Shown here: positions 9,159 to 17,542 of the stretch, one piece after another
Numbering within the stretch: the first letter of the stretch is position 1
How the letters are laid out: the number at the start of each line of letters is the position of its first letter
Origin: an uncultured Phaeodactylibacter sp.
GTDB taxonomy: Bacteria; Bacteroidota; Bacteroidia; Chitinophagales; Saprospiraceae
Length of the DNA: 42,279 nt
NCBI GenBank assembly: GCA_913057245.1
Contig: CAJXNH010000030.1
Location: forward strand, 1 to 42,279
Direction of reading: 5' to 3'
Translations under genes and position numbers: made by a program
Notes under the pieces: model-generated
What the model was told of the DNA's origin: nothing
Databases searched by the model: none
The model's input: only the letters and a program-made list of their open reading frames with translations

Positions 9159-9941
9159 ATGCCCTACACCAACTTACTGATTGATGAGCAAGATGGTATT
9201 CTCATCCTTACCCTTAACCGCCCTAAAGCCATGAATGCTCTGAATACTAAGACGATGCTGGAGTTACAGCACTTTTTTACGGAGGACGCGCCGGCACGGG
9301 AAGGGCTGAAGGGGATTATCCTTACCGGTGCCGGGGAGAAAGCCTTTGTGGCAGGAGCCGACATCAAAGAGTTTCTGGCTTTGGATACCCAAAAGGGACA
9401 GGATATGGCACAAAGAGGGCAGGATGTTTTTTTTCTGATTGAGCGCTTCCACAAGCCTGTTATCGCCCTGGTCAACGGTTTTGCGCTCGGCGGTGGTTGC
9501 GAGCTTTCCATGGCTTGTCATTTGCGCATTGCCACGGAGAATGCCCGCTTTGGTCAGCCGGAAGTTAATCTCGGTATAATTCCCGGTTATGGTGGCACGC
9601 AGCGCCTGATACAGTACCTGGGCAAAACCAAAGCCACCGAACTTCTGCTCACCGGTGACATGATTTCGGCCGATCAGGCACTGGCATGGGGCTTAGTTAA
9701 TTATGTATTGCCTGCAGGGGAAGCTATGGATAAAGCCAAAGCTATTATCGGTAAGATTGCGAAAAAAGGGCCCATTGCTATCGCCAAAACCATTGAAGCC
9801 ATCAATGCCTATTTTCAGTATGATGAAGATGGCTTCGGTCGTGAGGTAAAAGCCTTTGGGCAGACGACTGGTACCGAAGACTTTAAAGAAGGTGCAGCTG
9901 CTTTTATTGAGAAGCGAAGTGCAAACTTTAAAGGCAGATAA
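9159..9941 (+). CDS. Enoyl-CoA hydratase/isomerase (crotonase) family protein
   Basis: 260 residues from ATG 9159, the usual length of a bacterial crotonase. The frame stays open upstream to a TTG at 9051, but that extension has no family similarity and is rejected. Crotonase hallmarks: GADIKEF at ~66-72 (oxyanion hole), ALGGGCELSMAC at ~109-120, and FGQPEVNLGIIPGYGGTQRL at ~131-150. Both catalytic glutamates of true hydratases are present (E115 and E135), which supports addition of water to trans-2-enoyl-CoA in fatty-acid beta-oxidation or a related acyl-CoA pathway. It is cytoplasmic. The nearest neighbour, a GMC oxidoreductase 144 bp downstream, is not an obvious pathway partner. A short-chain or 3-hydroxybutyryl-CoA dehydratase role is possible; substrate length cannot be read from sequence. 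Confidence 0.9.
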   Translation: MPYTNLLIDEQDGILILTLNRPKAMNALNTKTMLELQHFFTEDAPAREGLKGIILTGAGEKAFVAGADIKEFLALDTQKGQDMAQRGQDVFFLIERFHKPVIALVNGFALGGGCELSMACHLRIATENARFGQPEVNLGIIPGYGGTQRLIQYLGKTKATELLLTGDMISADQALAWGLVNYVLPAGEAMDKAKAIIGKIAKKGPIAIAKTIEAINAYFQYDEDGFGREVKAFGQTTGTEDFKEGAAAFIEKRSANFKGR

Positions 9942-10085
9942 GAGCCATACCTGCTGAAGCGTCAGTGCCCGCGCTTGAGCATTGCCGGTAGCATTTCAGT
10001 TTAGGCTTTTCGGGGGGATAGTGAATACTTATTGCGAAATTTCGCTAATTTAATCCCGCCAAAGCCTTAACCAAATTGCACCGCC

Positions 10086-11678
10086 ATGACTTTCGACTAC
10101 ATCATTGTAGGAGCGGGCTCCTCAGGATGCCTGCTGGCTAACCGCCTGTCTGCCCAATCTAACCAACGTGTCCTCCTGCTGGAAGCCGGTGGTGAGGATA
10201 GCGATCAATCCATCCATATTCCACTGGCCTTCAGCAAGCTTTTCCGGAGTGCCTTTGACTGGAGTGATGATTCCGTTCCTCAGGCGCATATGAACAACCG
10301 GCGGATGTACCAGCCAAGGGGGAAGGTGCTGGGGGGCAGCAGCAGCATCAATGCCATGATTTACATCCGTGGGCACCGGGCAGATTACGATCAGTGGGCG
10401 GCATTGGGCAATAGAGGCTGGAGTTACGAGGAGGTCCTTCCTTACTTTAAGCGGTTTGAGCAGAACCTGGAGTTTGATGATGCCTACCACGGTACTTCCG
10501 GGGAACTGACGGTTAGCCGGGGGCGTCATCATCACCGGTTAAGCAAGTTGATGTTGGAAGCTGCAGCCGAAGCAGGCTATCCCCTGAATCCGGATTTTAA
10601 TGGGGCTGTGCAGGAAGGTTTTGGTTTCTATCAGGTGACACAGAGAGCCGGACAACGGTGCAGTGCCGCAAACGCATTTCTGGAGCCGGTACGTCACCGC
10701 AGCAACTTATTATTAACAACTAATGCAACGGCACACCGGATTCTTTGGGAAGGACGCAAGGCGGTTGGGCTGGAATACGAAGAAAACAATCAACTCGTAA
10801 AAGTTTACGCAAAACGGGAGGTCATTATTTGTGCAGGCAGCTTTAACAGTCCTCAGCTGTTAATGCTCTCAGGCGTTGGCTCCGGGGAGGAATTGCAGAA
10901 GCAGGGTATAGAAGTCGTGCATCACCTGCCGGGGGTGGGGCAAAACCTGCAGGATCATTTGCTGGCAGGCTGTGTTTATCACACTCACCTGAAAAATACC
11001 CTCGACAGCGCAGAGCGTTTCCCCTGGTCCGTCAGGCACCTGCTACAATACTTTCTTTGGAAGAGGGGTATGCTTTCCTCAAACGTAGCGGAATGCGGAG
11101 GTTTTCTTAGGAGTCAGCCCGAACTGAAAGCACCTGATTTGCAGTGGCACTTCTCCCCCGGCTATTTTCTGAGGCACGGTTTTGACAACCCGAAAACCGG
11201 CAATGGACTGGGGTTGGGGATGACGCTGATTTACCCCTACAGCCGCGGCAGGGTGCAGCTCAAAACGGCTGATCCGGAACACCGGCCGCTTATTGACCCC
11301 AACTACCTGTCCGATGAGCGCGACATTCAAACCCTGATCAGAGGCTACCGCATCACGGAGCGCATTATGGCGCAACCTGCCCTGGCACCTTACCTGAAGT
11401 CTCGTTTTATGCCTCCGCCTGAGGTGGAAACAGAACCTGCTGTAATCGACTATCTCCGCGATTGGGCACAATCCCTTTATCATCCGGTAGGGACGTGCAA
11501 AATGGGTCAGGATGAAATGTCGGTTGTGGATGAGCACTTAGCCGTCCGGGGTGTCCAAAACCTGCGAGTGGTGGATGCCAGCATTATGCCGGTTATCGTA
11601 CGGGGCAATACGAATGCGCCAGCTATGATGATCGCGGAGAAGGCAGCAGATATGATACAAAAAACAATGACTTCCTGA
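10086..11678 (+). CDS. GMC family FAD-dependent oxidoreductase (choline dehydrogenase-like)
   Basis: 530 residues, typical of the family. The N-terminal FAD-binding Rossmann motif GAGSSG is at 9-14, and an acidic residue ends strand beta-2 (LLLEAGG). GMC signature 1 is GKVLGGSSSINAMIYIRG; signature 2 is the GSFNSPQLLMLSGVG stretch. The C-terminal active site has H466 in YHPVGTCKMG and N510 in GNTNAPA, the His/Asn pair of alcohol-oxidising members. It probably oxidises a primary or secondary alcohol and passes electrons to oxygen or a quinone. There is no signal peptide. No aldehyde dehydrogenase or betaine genes adjoin, so choline itself is not indicated as substrate. ATG 10086 is well placed, only four residues before the FAD-binding strand. 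Confidence 0.9.
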   Translation: MTFDYIIVGAGSSGCLLANRLSAQSNQRVLLLEAGGEDSDQSIHIPLAFSKLFRSAFDWSDDSVPQAHMNNRRMYQPRGKVLGGSSSINAMIYIRGHRADYDQWAALGNRGWSYEEVLPYFKRFEQNLEFDDAYHGTSGELTVSRGRHHHRLSKLMLEAAAEAGYPLNPDFNGAVQEGFGFYQVTQRAGQRCSAANAFLEPVRHRSNLLLTTNATAHRILWEGRKAVGLEYEENNQLVKVYAKREVIICAGSFNSPQLLMLSGVGSGEELQKQGIEVVHHLPGVGQNLQDHLLAGCVYHTHLKNTLDSAERFPWSVRHLLQYFLWKRGMLSSNVAECGGFLRSQPELKAPDLQWHFSPGYFLRHGFDNPKTGNGLGLGMTLIYPYSRGRVQLKTADPEHRPLIDPNYLSDERDIQTLIRGYRITERIMAQPALAPYLKSRFMPPPEVETEPAVIDYLRDWAQSLYHPVGTCKMGQDEMSVVDEHLAVRGVQNLRVVDASIMPVIVRGNTNAPAMMIAEKAADMIQKTMTS

Positions 11679-11779
11679 CACAAAACGAACATCGAAGTAG
11701 CCTACTCGTTCCTTAACTGAAATCAGTCACGGGAAATAATAGTATACGTTCCCTTAAGAAAACCAAAAGCAGCAGCACC

Positions 11780-12523
11780 ATGAACAGCAGATACTTATGT
11801 GTCGTAGGCTGGGCAGTATTGCTATGCCTGGCATTAAATACCTTAAATGCTCAGCGTGTAACTTCCCAGGGGAATTTTATGATGGGAGGTACACTAGGCT
11901 TCTCTACTGCCGATTCTAATGTAAAAATTGAGGCAGATGGAGCGTCTGTAGACAATGAAGGTACCCGAAGCACTCAATTTAACATCTCGCCCCGGATCGG
12001 TTACTTCGTTACTGATAACTTTGCACTTGGTATTGGCATGGATTACACGCTCAATCGCCTGAGAGAGCCGGTCGACCTTTCTGATCCGCAAACGGATTAT
12101 GAAACCGAATATGACAGTGACCTGCTTTTCGGACCATTTGGCAGGGTCTACTTCCCCATTGCTGAAGACAAAGCATTCTTCCTGCAGGCTAATTTTGGCT
12201 TCGGAAGTTCGCAGGACCGCATTCGTGTGGGGGATGACCCGCAAACTACAAGTACAGATGTGCTGGCAGCCAGCTTTGGTCCGGGCTTTACCATCTTCAG
12301 TTCGGATGGGATTGGCATTGAAGCTATTGTCAAATACAACTGGGCGCGAAGTAATGCCAGTTTCGAATATCAGGGCACACGCAACGAAACAACCACTTAT
12401 ACCAACCAGCTTGACTTCTCGATTGGTTTTCAGGTATACTTTACACGTCTGCGGCGCGTAGATGCTGCAGAGCCAACAGTGCAACCTGATAATGAAACTA
12501 ATCCGGACAGCCGGTTTTATTAA
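11780..12523 (+). CDS. Outer-membrane beta-barrel protein (OmpA/PorT-like barrel)
   Basis: 247 residues with a signal peptide (MNSRYLCVVGWAVLLCLALN, cleavage likely after LNA at 24). The mature part is an alternation of amphipathic strands: FMMGGTLGFSTADS, FNISPRIGYFVTDNFALGIGMDY, LLFGPFGRVYFPI, KAFFLQANFGFGSS, ASFGPGFTIFSSDGIGIEAIVKYNW and LDFSIGFQVYF. This fits an eight-stranded barrel of the outer-membrane beta-barrel family. A short hydrophilic tail (VDAAEPTVQPDNETNPDS) follows. It starts a run of three same-strand genes with a coiled-coil lipoprotein (34 bp later) and a CsbD-like protein. Cargo or channel function cannot be inferred. Confidence 0.8.
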   Translation: MNSRYLCVVGWAVLLCLALNTLNAQRVTSQGNFMMGGTLGFSTADSNVKIEADGASVDNEGTRSTQFNISPRIGYFVTDNFALGIGMDYTLNRLREPVDLSDPQTDYETEYDSDLLFGPFGRVYFPIAEDKAFFLQANFGFGSSQDRIRVGDDPQTTSTDVLAASFGPGFTIFSSDGIGIEAIVKYNWARSNASFEYQGTRNETTTYTNQLDFSIGFQVYFTRLRRVDAAEPTVQPDNETNPDSRFY

Positions 12524-12556
12524 TCCTCAATCGAAAACAATCAAAACCTAATTATT

Positions 12557-12976
12557 ATGAAATCTATTGCAGTTTCAAACCTCTTCTTCGCTATTTTACT
12601 GAGTTTCGGGCTAATCGCCTGCGGTAGCGAAAGCAATGATACCATAGACGATGCTGAAGACTCGGTAGAAAATGCCGCCAACGACTTCGCGGACAATTTC
12701 CGGTCGGATAAGGAAGAAATGAGAGCTGAAATTGACCGTGCCCGTGAAGAAGTCAACGAAGAAATTGAGGAATTGGAAGCCAATCTCGAAAACGCGTCAG
12801 CAGATGCAAGAGCAGAAATGCAGGAAGAGATTGACGAACTCAAAGCATGGAGCAACGATTTAGACCAAAAGTTCCAGAACCTTGGCAACGTCGCCAAAGA
12901 TGGATGGAATGATTTCAAGACAAACGTCAACTCTACTTTAGAAGAGATTGACCGTGAATTATCAGATAACGACTAA
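12557..12976 (+). CDS. Small acidic coiled-coil lipoprotein
   Basis: 139 residues. The lipobox is LIAC with the modified cysteine at C22, followed by a Ser/Asp/Asn-rich spacer. Residues ~50-105 form a long heptad helix very rich in Glu, Arg and Ala (EEMRAEIDRAREEVNEEIEE and onward), predicted coiled coil. The end (FKTNVNSTLEEIDRELSDND) is also helical. No enzymatic motif is present. It resembles small envelope lipoproteins that trimerise, like Lpp or alanine-zipper proteins, but I cannot assign a family. It follows the barrel gene by 33 bases and precedes csbD-like by 25, so co-transcription is likely; a shared envelope or osmotic-stress role is an inference. Confidence 0.8.
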   Translation: MKSIAVSNLFFAILLSFGLIACGSESNDTIDDAEDSVENAANDFADNFRSDKEEMRAEIDRAREEVNEEIEELEANLENASADARAEMQEEIDELKAWSNDLDQKFQNLGNVAKDGWNDFKTNVNSTLEEIDRELSDND

Positions 12977-13001
12977 TATTTTTTAACCAAAACCAAATGA
13001 T

Positions 13002-13193
13002 ATGGGATCCACAAATGATAAAATCCGAGGCAACTGGAATGAGCTAAAAGGGAAACTTAAGGCCCAATACGGTGAGCTTACAGATAATGACCTAGCCTAT
13101 CAGCAAGGCAAGGAAGAAGAGCTCATTGGCCGCATTCAGAAAAGAATCGGTGAGAGCAAAGACGAGGTGAAGCGCATCATCGATAACCTCTAA
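13002..13193 (+). CDS. CsbD family stress-response protein
   Basis: 63 residues, the family's usual size. The N-terminal motif MGSTNDKIRGNWNELKGKLK followed by YGELTDNDLAYQQGKEEELI and GRIQKRIGESKDEV matches CsbD/YjbJ-type proteins, small hydrophilic helical proteins induced by general or osmotic stress in many bacteria. Biochemical role is unknown for the family. The start is preceded by an A-rich leader (aaccaaaaccaaatgat) rather than a Shine-Dalgarno site. It is the last gene before a strong bidirectional terminator. Confidence 0.92.
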   Translation: MGSTNDKIRGNWNELKGKLKAQYGELTDNDLAYQQGKEEELIGRIQKRIGESKDEVKRIIDNL

Positions 13194-13220
13194 GCATTCT
13201 ATGCCTCGAGTAAAAAGCAG

Positions 13221-13263
13221 AGCGCTGCCGCCAGTACTACAGCTTGGCGGCAGCGCTTTTTTA
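13221..13263. terminator. Bidirectional intrinsic terminator
   Basis: Perfect 13-base arms at 13221-13233 and 13245-13257, followed by T-run on the plus strand (13257-13263) and, on the minus strand, by T's opposite the AAAAA at 13212-13216. It separates the convergent csbD-like gene and the TPR-like lipoprotein gene. Confidence 0.9.
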
Positions 13264-15600
13264 TTGGCTCACATAGTAGTTCAGGTAGTTGCATTCCCGG
13301 ATCGCCCGCTGGAAAAACCGGGTTTGCCGGTATTGCGCTTCGAGCCGCTTGAAATAAGACATATACCCCTGCGCCTGCATCTTTCCCATCACCTGCTCAA
13401 AATTGGGCGTGGAACCTGACCAGTCGTCCATGATGAACTTATCGTACCAGTAATCGGTCTGGCTTATCTCCGCGAGCGATTTCACATAAAAGACCTTTTG
13501 CTGAGCTTTGGCAGCCATAAAGCAGGCCTGAGCCGCACTTTCGGTATCCTGAGCATATTTCATGGCCTTATCATAAAAGCTTTGCGCCACCCGGCAGTCG
13601 TAGAAGCCGTCGTAAGATACGCCGCTACGGTAGTAATTCATGATCTCGTAAGCCGGGCCAAAGTAGGTCATATTGTAGTAGGCATTGCCCAGCAGGTAGT
13701 AGTCGGTGGGGCTGTTGGTCTCCTGCGCGATCTGATAAATTTCTGCCAGCTTGCGCACAAAACTATTGCGCGTAAAGGAGGCAGCGGTGGAATAAGCGCA
13801 ATGCACACAGTCATTAATACTCATATTAAAGGGGTTCACCTTCAGGGGGAAATCATATGTAGCCGGTAAGCTGTCAAACAATGCCACGGCAGCCTCTAGA
13901 TTTTCAGGGTCGCGCATCAGCAATCGCCCTTTGATATCGAGTACATCGTAACGCACCGCGCTCAGTGCCGCTTCCGGATTCCTAACAAAAGCAGACCACG
14001 TACTTTCATTGCCGGTGAAGTGCTTAAGGGCAAGCAGTTCCAGCTCACTGTGTGCAGGCTTGTTGATGAAAGCCAGAAGGCTGTCGACACCCGATTCTGT
14101 AGGGTCTGTTTTGGTGGAACTAAGCACTTCCCGGGCAAGCAGGCGGGCCATGATGCTTTCGCCAGCCTGCCGTTTGCGGTGGGCAAGCAGCTCCAGGATA
14201 AATTCCTGATTGTTTCGTTGGGTGGACCAGTTAGCCATAGGGTCTGCAAACAGCTCTACCAATTGAAGAGCAATGGTGTTTTCCTGCTCCTTTGACAAAG
14301 TTTTCTCCTGTCCCATCAGCTGAATGGCGAGCAGCAGTTCACCCTGAATCCGTTGGTGTGGGCCATTCAGTTCTCCGGCCTGCTCCAGGGTGATCTGCGC
14401 AGTGGGTAGCCGGCCGAGCAACAGCTCAAGGTAGCCTTTAGCAAGCGCCCAGAAGTGGTCATCCCGGTTATTGTAGTAGGCGGTGGTGGCAAATCGGAGC
14501 AACTGTCCGGCATAGTCTTCGTATTCCTCATTTTTAAGCAGGCTCTGCCCCTGTTCTATCCGCTGCATCAACTGTGCGATGGGCTGCTGCTCATAGTAGC
14601 TCAGGTTATTGCTTTCCAGCTTGTTGATCTCCCTGGCCATCACGATGCGCAGCCATTCATGGTTGCCCAGTAACCCAAAGATTGAGCGCATGTCTTCCAG
14701 CCCCAAAACATCCTGCCGGGTCCCCCGGATGAAATGCATCAGCGCCTTCTCTTTCGGATTTTGGCATTGCTTGTAGGTGGCAGCCCAGTCTTCCTCTGTG
14801 GAAATATTGAAGCTGTAGTAAGCGCTGTGGCGGCGGCTAGGGGCTTGTTCAAAGACTTTCAGAAAGTGGTAATAGCCTTCACCGTTTGCGCCGGTCTGCA
14901 GCAACAAGCCAGCGTAGTGGTCCATGGCCCAGTAACTGATCAGGTCCTTCTGTTTCAGGGGCGCAAAGTACTTTTTGTAAAACTGTATCGCTTCCTTTGC
15001 CTGGCCGGTGTAGCGGTACGCTTTTAGCAGTTGGAAAGCATATCGGTTTTTCAGGAAAGGGAACTTTTCGCGCTCCAAGGCTTCCTTCAGGCGCTGAATC
15101 AAATCTTTAGCGGCAGCCGGACTGAGCTTTTCCTGCCCCTGATACCCCCAGGTATCGGTTGGCCGGTTGGCCAGTGCTTCCATTTCCAGGGCCAGCAGCA
15201 GGTATTGTTTGGAAGCTTCCTGTTTGGGTATGGAGATGAGCGAGCCTTCAAAGAGCAGTGATTTCACCAGGACTTCCCGGCTAACATTTTCGTACCCTTC
15301 AATCCAACTGTCGTATAGCACTTTGCGGAGTGGTTCCTCCTTAAGCGGTTTTTCAAAAAACTGCTGCCAGCTTCGCAGGTTGGCATCCGGGTAGTCGGCT
15401 TCAGCCCAGATATGGTGATAATCGTCCGCGGTGTAGAAAGTAGGCTCATACTCATCACTGAAGAGCCATTCCGGCACAAACAGGTTGAAATAATGGTACG
15501 AATCATCATATGGGCCGCAGGCGCTTAGGGATTGTACGCCCAGGCTAAGGAGCAGCGAGGCGGTCAGCCAAACGCTGCGGGAGGTTTTTCGGAAATGCAT
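13261..15600 (-). CDS. Large lipoprotein with TPR-like helical repeats, function unknown
   Basis: ATG at 15600 gives 779 residues and a clean lipoprotein signal (MHFRKTSRSVWLTASLLLSL, lipobox LSAC with C28). An in-frame start at 15654 would add 18 residues ahead of the signal and is less likely. The mature protein is rich in Tyr, Leu, Ala and Glu and reads as repeated helical pairs, e.g. LLKAYRYTGQAKEAIQFYKK, YAGLLLQTGANGEGYYHFLK and FWALAKGYLELLLGRLPTAQ, consistent with degenerate TPR units. An acidic HYFNLFVPEW stretch follows the cysteine. No catalytic motif is seen. The gene overlaps the 3' end of the next upstream lipoprotein gene by 56 bases, implying translational coupling and a joint role at the membrane surface. 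Confidence 0.75.
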   Translation of the reverse strand: MHFRKTSRSVWLTASLLLSLGVQSLSACGPYDDSYHYFNLFVPEWLFSDEYEPTFYTADDYHHIWAEADYPDANLRSWQQFFEKPLKEEPLRKVLYDSWIEGYENVSREVLVKSLLFEGSLISIPKQEASKQYLLLALEMEALANRPTDTWGYQGQEKLSPAAAKDLIQRLKEALEREKFPFLKNRYAFQLLKAYRYTGQAKEAIQFYKKYFAPLKQKDLISYWAMDHYAGLLLQTGANGEGYYHFLKVFEQAPSRRHSAYYSFNISTEEDWAATYKQCQNPKEKALMHFIRGTRQDVLGLEDMRSIFGLLGNHEWLRIVMAREINKLESNNLSYYEQQPIAQLMQRIEQGQSLLKNEEYEDYAGQLLRFATTAYYNNRDDHFWALAKGYLELLLGRLPTAQITLEQAGELNGPHQRIQGELLLAIQLMGQEKTLSKEQENTIALQLVELFADPMANWSTQRNNQEFILELLAHRKRQAGESIMARLLAREVLSSTKTDPTESGVDSLLAFINKPAHSELELLALKHFTGNESTWSAFVRNPEAALSAVRYDVLDIKGRLLMRDPENLEAAVALFDSLPATYDFPLKVNPFNMSINDCVHCAYSTAASFTRNSFVRKLAEIYQIAQETNSPTDYYLLGNAYYNMTYFGPAYEIMNYYRSGVSYDGFYDCRVAQSFYDKAMKYAQDTESAAQACFMAAKAQQKVFYVKSLAEISQTDYWYDKFIMDDWSGSTPNFEQVMGKMQAQGYMSYFKRLEAQYRQTRFFQRAIRECNYLNYYVSQ

Positions 15601-16567
15601 TGGATAGGTTTTCGTCAAGATGGTAAAAGAGAAGGTGCTCACAGTGGTTGTCAATCTGTTTTAATTGATCGATGGCCGTTTCGAGGTCGGCTACCGTTGG
15701 AGCTTCGCAGCGTAGCTGATCGCCCCGGTTAAGATAATGATTCCCAAAATAGGCATTTTGCTGCATGCGGTACCGGTTGGGGCTGATGGCGGTTGCGGCT
15801 GACAGGGTGTCCAACTCGCGGCAGGTACCCTGATTGATGATGGCATGCAGCTCGCCAAGCCGGTACGCCAGGACCCACGAAAACATCGGCAGGGCATAAT
15901 CCAGTGGCAGGTCGTATTGCATGTCGGCGGTTAGGTAAGTGGCTGCAGTTTCCGTATTGAGAATGCTGTTGGGTTCTTCAACGTTTTGCACATCTCCCAT
16001 ATTGTAGTACATCAGTACGCCCCGGTCTACCGGGGGCACACCAGTTTGCTCCGGATACCGCAACTGATGCAACCGGATAGTGGCAGTCAGGGTGTGGCCT
16101 TCTGCAAGCTGCCGGAACCGGTCTAAAAACCGGAAATAGGCGGCCTGTGTGGTGGGGCTCCAGTCGCAGTCGAGTTGATAAAGGGTAGGGGAGCGTTGGC
16201 TGGCTGTATTGATTTCCTGCAGGTAATTCCATACCCGTCCGGCCAGGTCTTCCGGATTGACGGCAGCCTGAAAGGTCCGGTTGGTGATGAAAACACAGGG
16301 CACGATTTCAAAGTCCTGATGGGTGGGGTCTGTAAACCGGATGGGGGCTTTGGGCACGGCCCGCCCGTTCTCGACATCCACATCCAGGTACTTGACGTAA
16401 AGCCGTTTGACCTTGTGCGCCTCCAGCCATTCCCGTTCCGTGGGGCTGAGCTCAAAAGTCGATTTCCAGTAGTAACAGCTTACCAATGGTGGGGCTGCTT
16501 CAGGCTGGCAGCTGGTCAGAAGGCTCGCGGTAAAAATAGTAATAAGCAAGAGGTAGTTTGAGCTCAT
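15545..16567 (-). CDS. Predicted lipoprotein, possibly barrel-fold hydrolase-like, function unknown
   Basis: 340 residues from ATG 16567, which gives a good lipoprotein signal (MSSNYLLLITIFTASLLTSC, C20). A longer frame to 16633 would overlap the upstream hydrolase gene and bury the signal. Conserved-looking blocks are YYWKSTFELSPTEREWL, KRLYVKYLDVDV, YQLDCDWSPTTQ, LTATIRLHQLRYP and GVPPVDRGVLMYYNMG. The alternation of strands and helices, the LDCDW strand end and the RLHQ and YYN blocks suggest a TIM-barrel glycosidase-like fold, which is inference only. Genes of this type followed by a TPR-like lipoprotein recall Bacteroidota gene pairs, but I cannot name the family. Upstream hydrolase stop is 31 bases away. 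Confidence 0.72.
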   Translation of the reverse strand: MSSNYLLLITIFTASLLTSCQPEAAPPLVSCYYWKSTFELSPTEREWLEAHKVKRLYVKYLDVDVENGRAVPKAPIRFTDPTHQDFEIVPCVFITNRTFQAAVNPEDLAGRVWNYLQEINTASQRSPTLYQLDCDWSPTTQAAYFRFLDRFRQLAEGHTLTATIRLHQLRYPEQTGVPPVDRGVLMYYNMGDVQNVEEPNSILNTETAATYLTADMQYDLPLDYALPMFSWVLAYRLGELHAIINQGTCRELDTLSAATAISPNRYRMQQNAYFGNHYLNRGDQLRCEAPTVADLETAIDQLKQIDNHCEHLLFYHLDENLSNAFPKNLPQRLADRLAAP

Positions 16568-16598
16568 AGCAGTAACATAACGCAACCAGGAGAAAGCG

Positions 16599-17468
16599 TT
16601 ACAGGTTTTCCCAAAACGTCCAGCAATGTTCAAGGACTAGTTTGGGCATTTCGGTATGTGGGTAATGGCCGACTCCGGGCAGTAATTGAATGTCAGGGCT
16701 TCGGACAAGCTCTTTATAACGCATCGCCATATGCCTGCCGGAAATGGGGTCTGCTTCCCCAACGATGAGCCGGACCATGACCGGAGGCTCGAACATGGGC
16801 TTTACCCAGCGTTCCCGGTATTGCTCCCGCTCTTCCATATAACGGATGAGCAGGTGAAACACCCGCTGCCCGTTATTATAACGGATGAGCGACCACCACT
16901 CGTCTATTTCACGGGCGGATGGCCGGGTGTTGGGGCCAAATATTTTATCAAAATTCCGCTTTAGGGTGCTCCTGGATAAGAATGGCGTGAGCCACTGTCC
17001 AATAGGGCTCAGCAGTAGCTTTTGAATAGGGCGGGGCTGATGGGTTTCGGGAAACAGTCCGCCATTGAGCAATATAATGGATTGTATCTTCAGGGGCGCA
17101 TCGCTTCCCGACTCCCGTGCGAGCAATTCCTGAGCCACGGTGTCTCCGTAGTCGTGGGCAAGCAGGTGGTACTGGGTAACGCCAATGGAATCCAGCAGCA
17201 TTTCCACCATATTTGCCTGCTCTGAAATCTCATAGTCAATATCAGTGGGTTTATCAGAGTACCCAAATCCCAGGAAATCCGGAGCTACCAGGCGATACTC
17301 CAGCGCTAATTCCTCCCAGACGGATCGCCAGTCCCAGCTCGAAGTAGGGAACCCGTGCAGCAGAACCAGGGTACGGGGCTTTTCCGGGCTGGCTTCCTGG
17401 TAGAATATCCGGTAATCCTCAAATTGAAAGTACTGCCCGGATTCGTACCAATCTCTCAACTGGAACAT
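16599..17468 (-). CDS. Alpha/beta fold hydrolase (epoxide hydrolase/haloalkane dehalogenase-like)
   Basis: 289 residues. HGFPTSSWDWR at 39-49 is the oxyanion-hole loop; the nucleophile elbow is AHDYGDTV with D106 rather than Ser, which is the mark of the epoxide hydrolase, haloalkane dehalogenase and MEST-like branch. A charge-relay acid is likely D240 (GEADPIS) and the catalytic His is H268 (GVGHYPHTE). A helical cap spans ~140-225. It probably hydrolyses an epoxide, ester or C-halogen bond through a covalent aspartyl intermediate; the substrate is unknown. It is cytoplasmic with no signal peptide. It leads the lipoprotein pair on the minus strand, though it need not share their function. 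Confidence 0.88.
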   Translation of the reverse strand: MFQLRDWYESGQYFQFEDYRIFYQEASPEKPRTLVLLHGFPTSSWDWRSVWEELALEYRLVAPDFLGFGYSDKPTDIDYEISEQANMVEMLLDSIGVTQYHLLAHDYGDTVAQELLARESGSDAPLKIQSIILLNGGLFPETHQPRPIQKLLLSPIGQWLTPFLSRSTLKRNFDKIFGPNTRPSAREIDEWWSLIRYNNGQRVFHLLIRYMEEREQYRERWVKPMFEPPVMVRLIVGEADPISGRHMAMRYKELVRSPDIQLLPGVGHYPHTEMPKLVLEHCWTFWENL

Positions 17469-17493
17469 GGGGAATTTATTTTGGGGAGGAGAA

Positions 17494-17532
17494 CCAGGCG
17501 TAGCGTACTTGATAAAGATGTGCTACGCCCGG
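17494..17532. terminator. Inverted repeat between NYN gene and hydrolase gene
   Basis: Eleven-base arms at 17494-17504 and 17522-17532, with one G.T wobble, enclose a 17-base spacer, starting 11 bases past the NYN stop on the minus strand. There is no T-run, so a Rho-type or processing hairpin is as likely as an intrinsic terminator. Confidence 0.45.
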
Positions 17533-17542
17533 TGATAAACAT

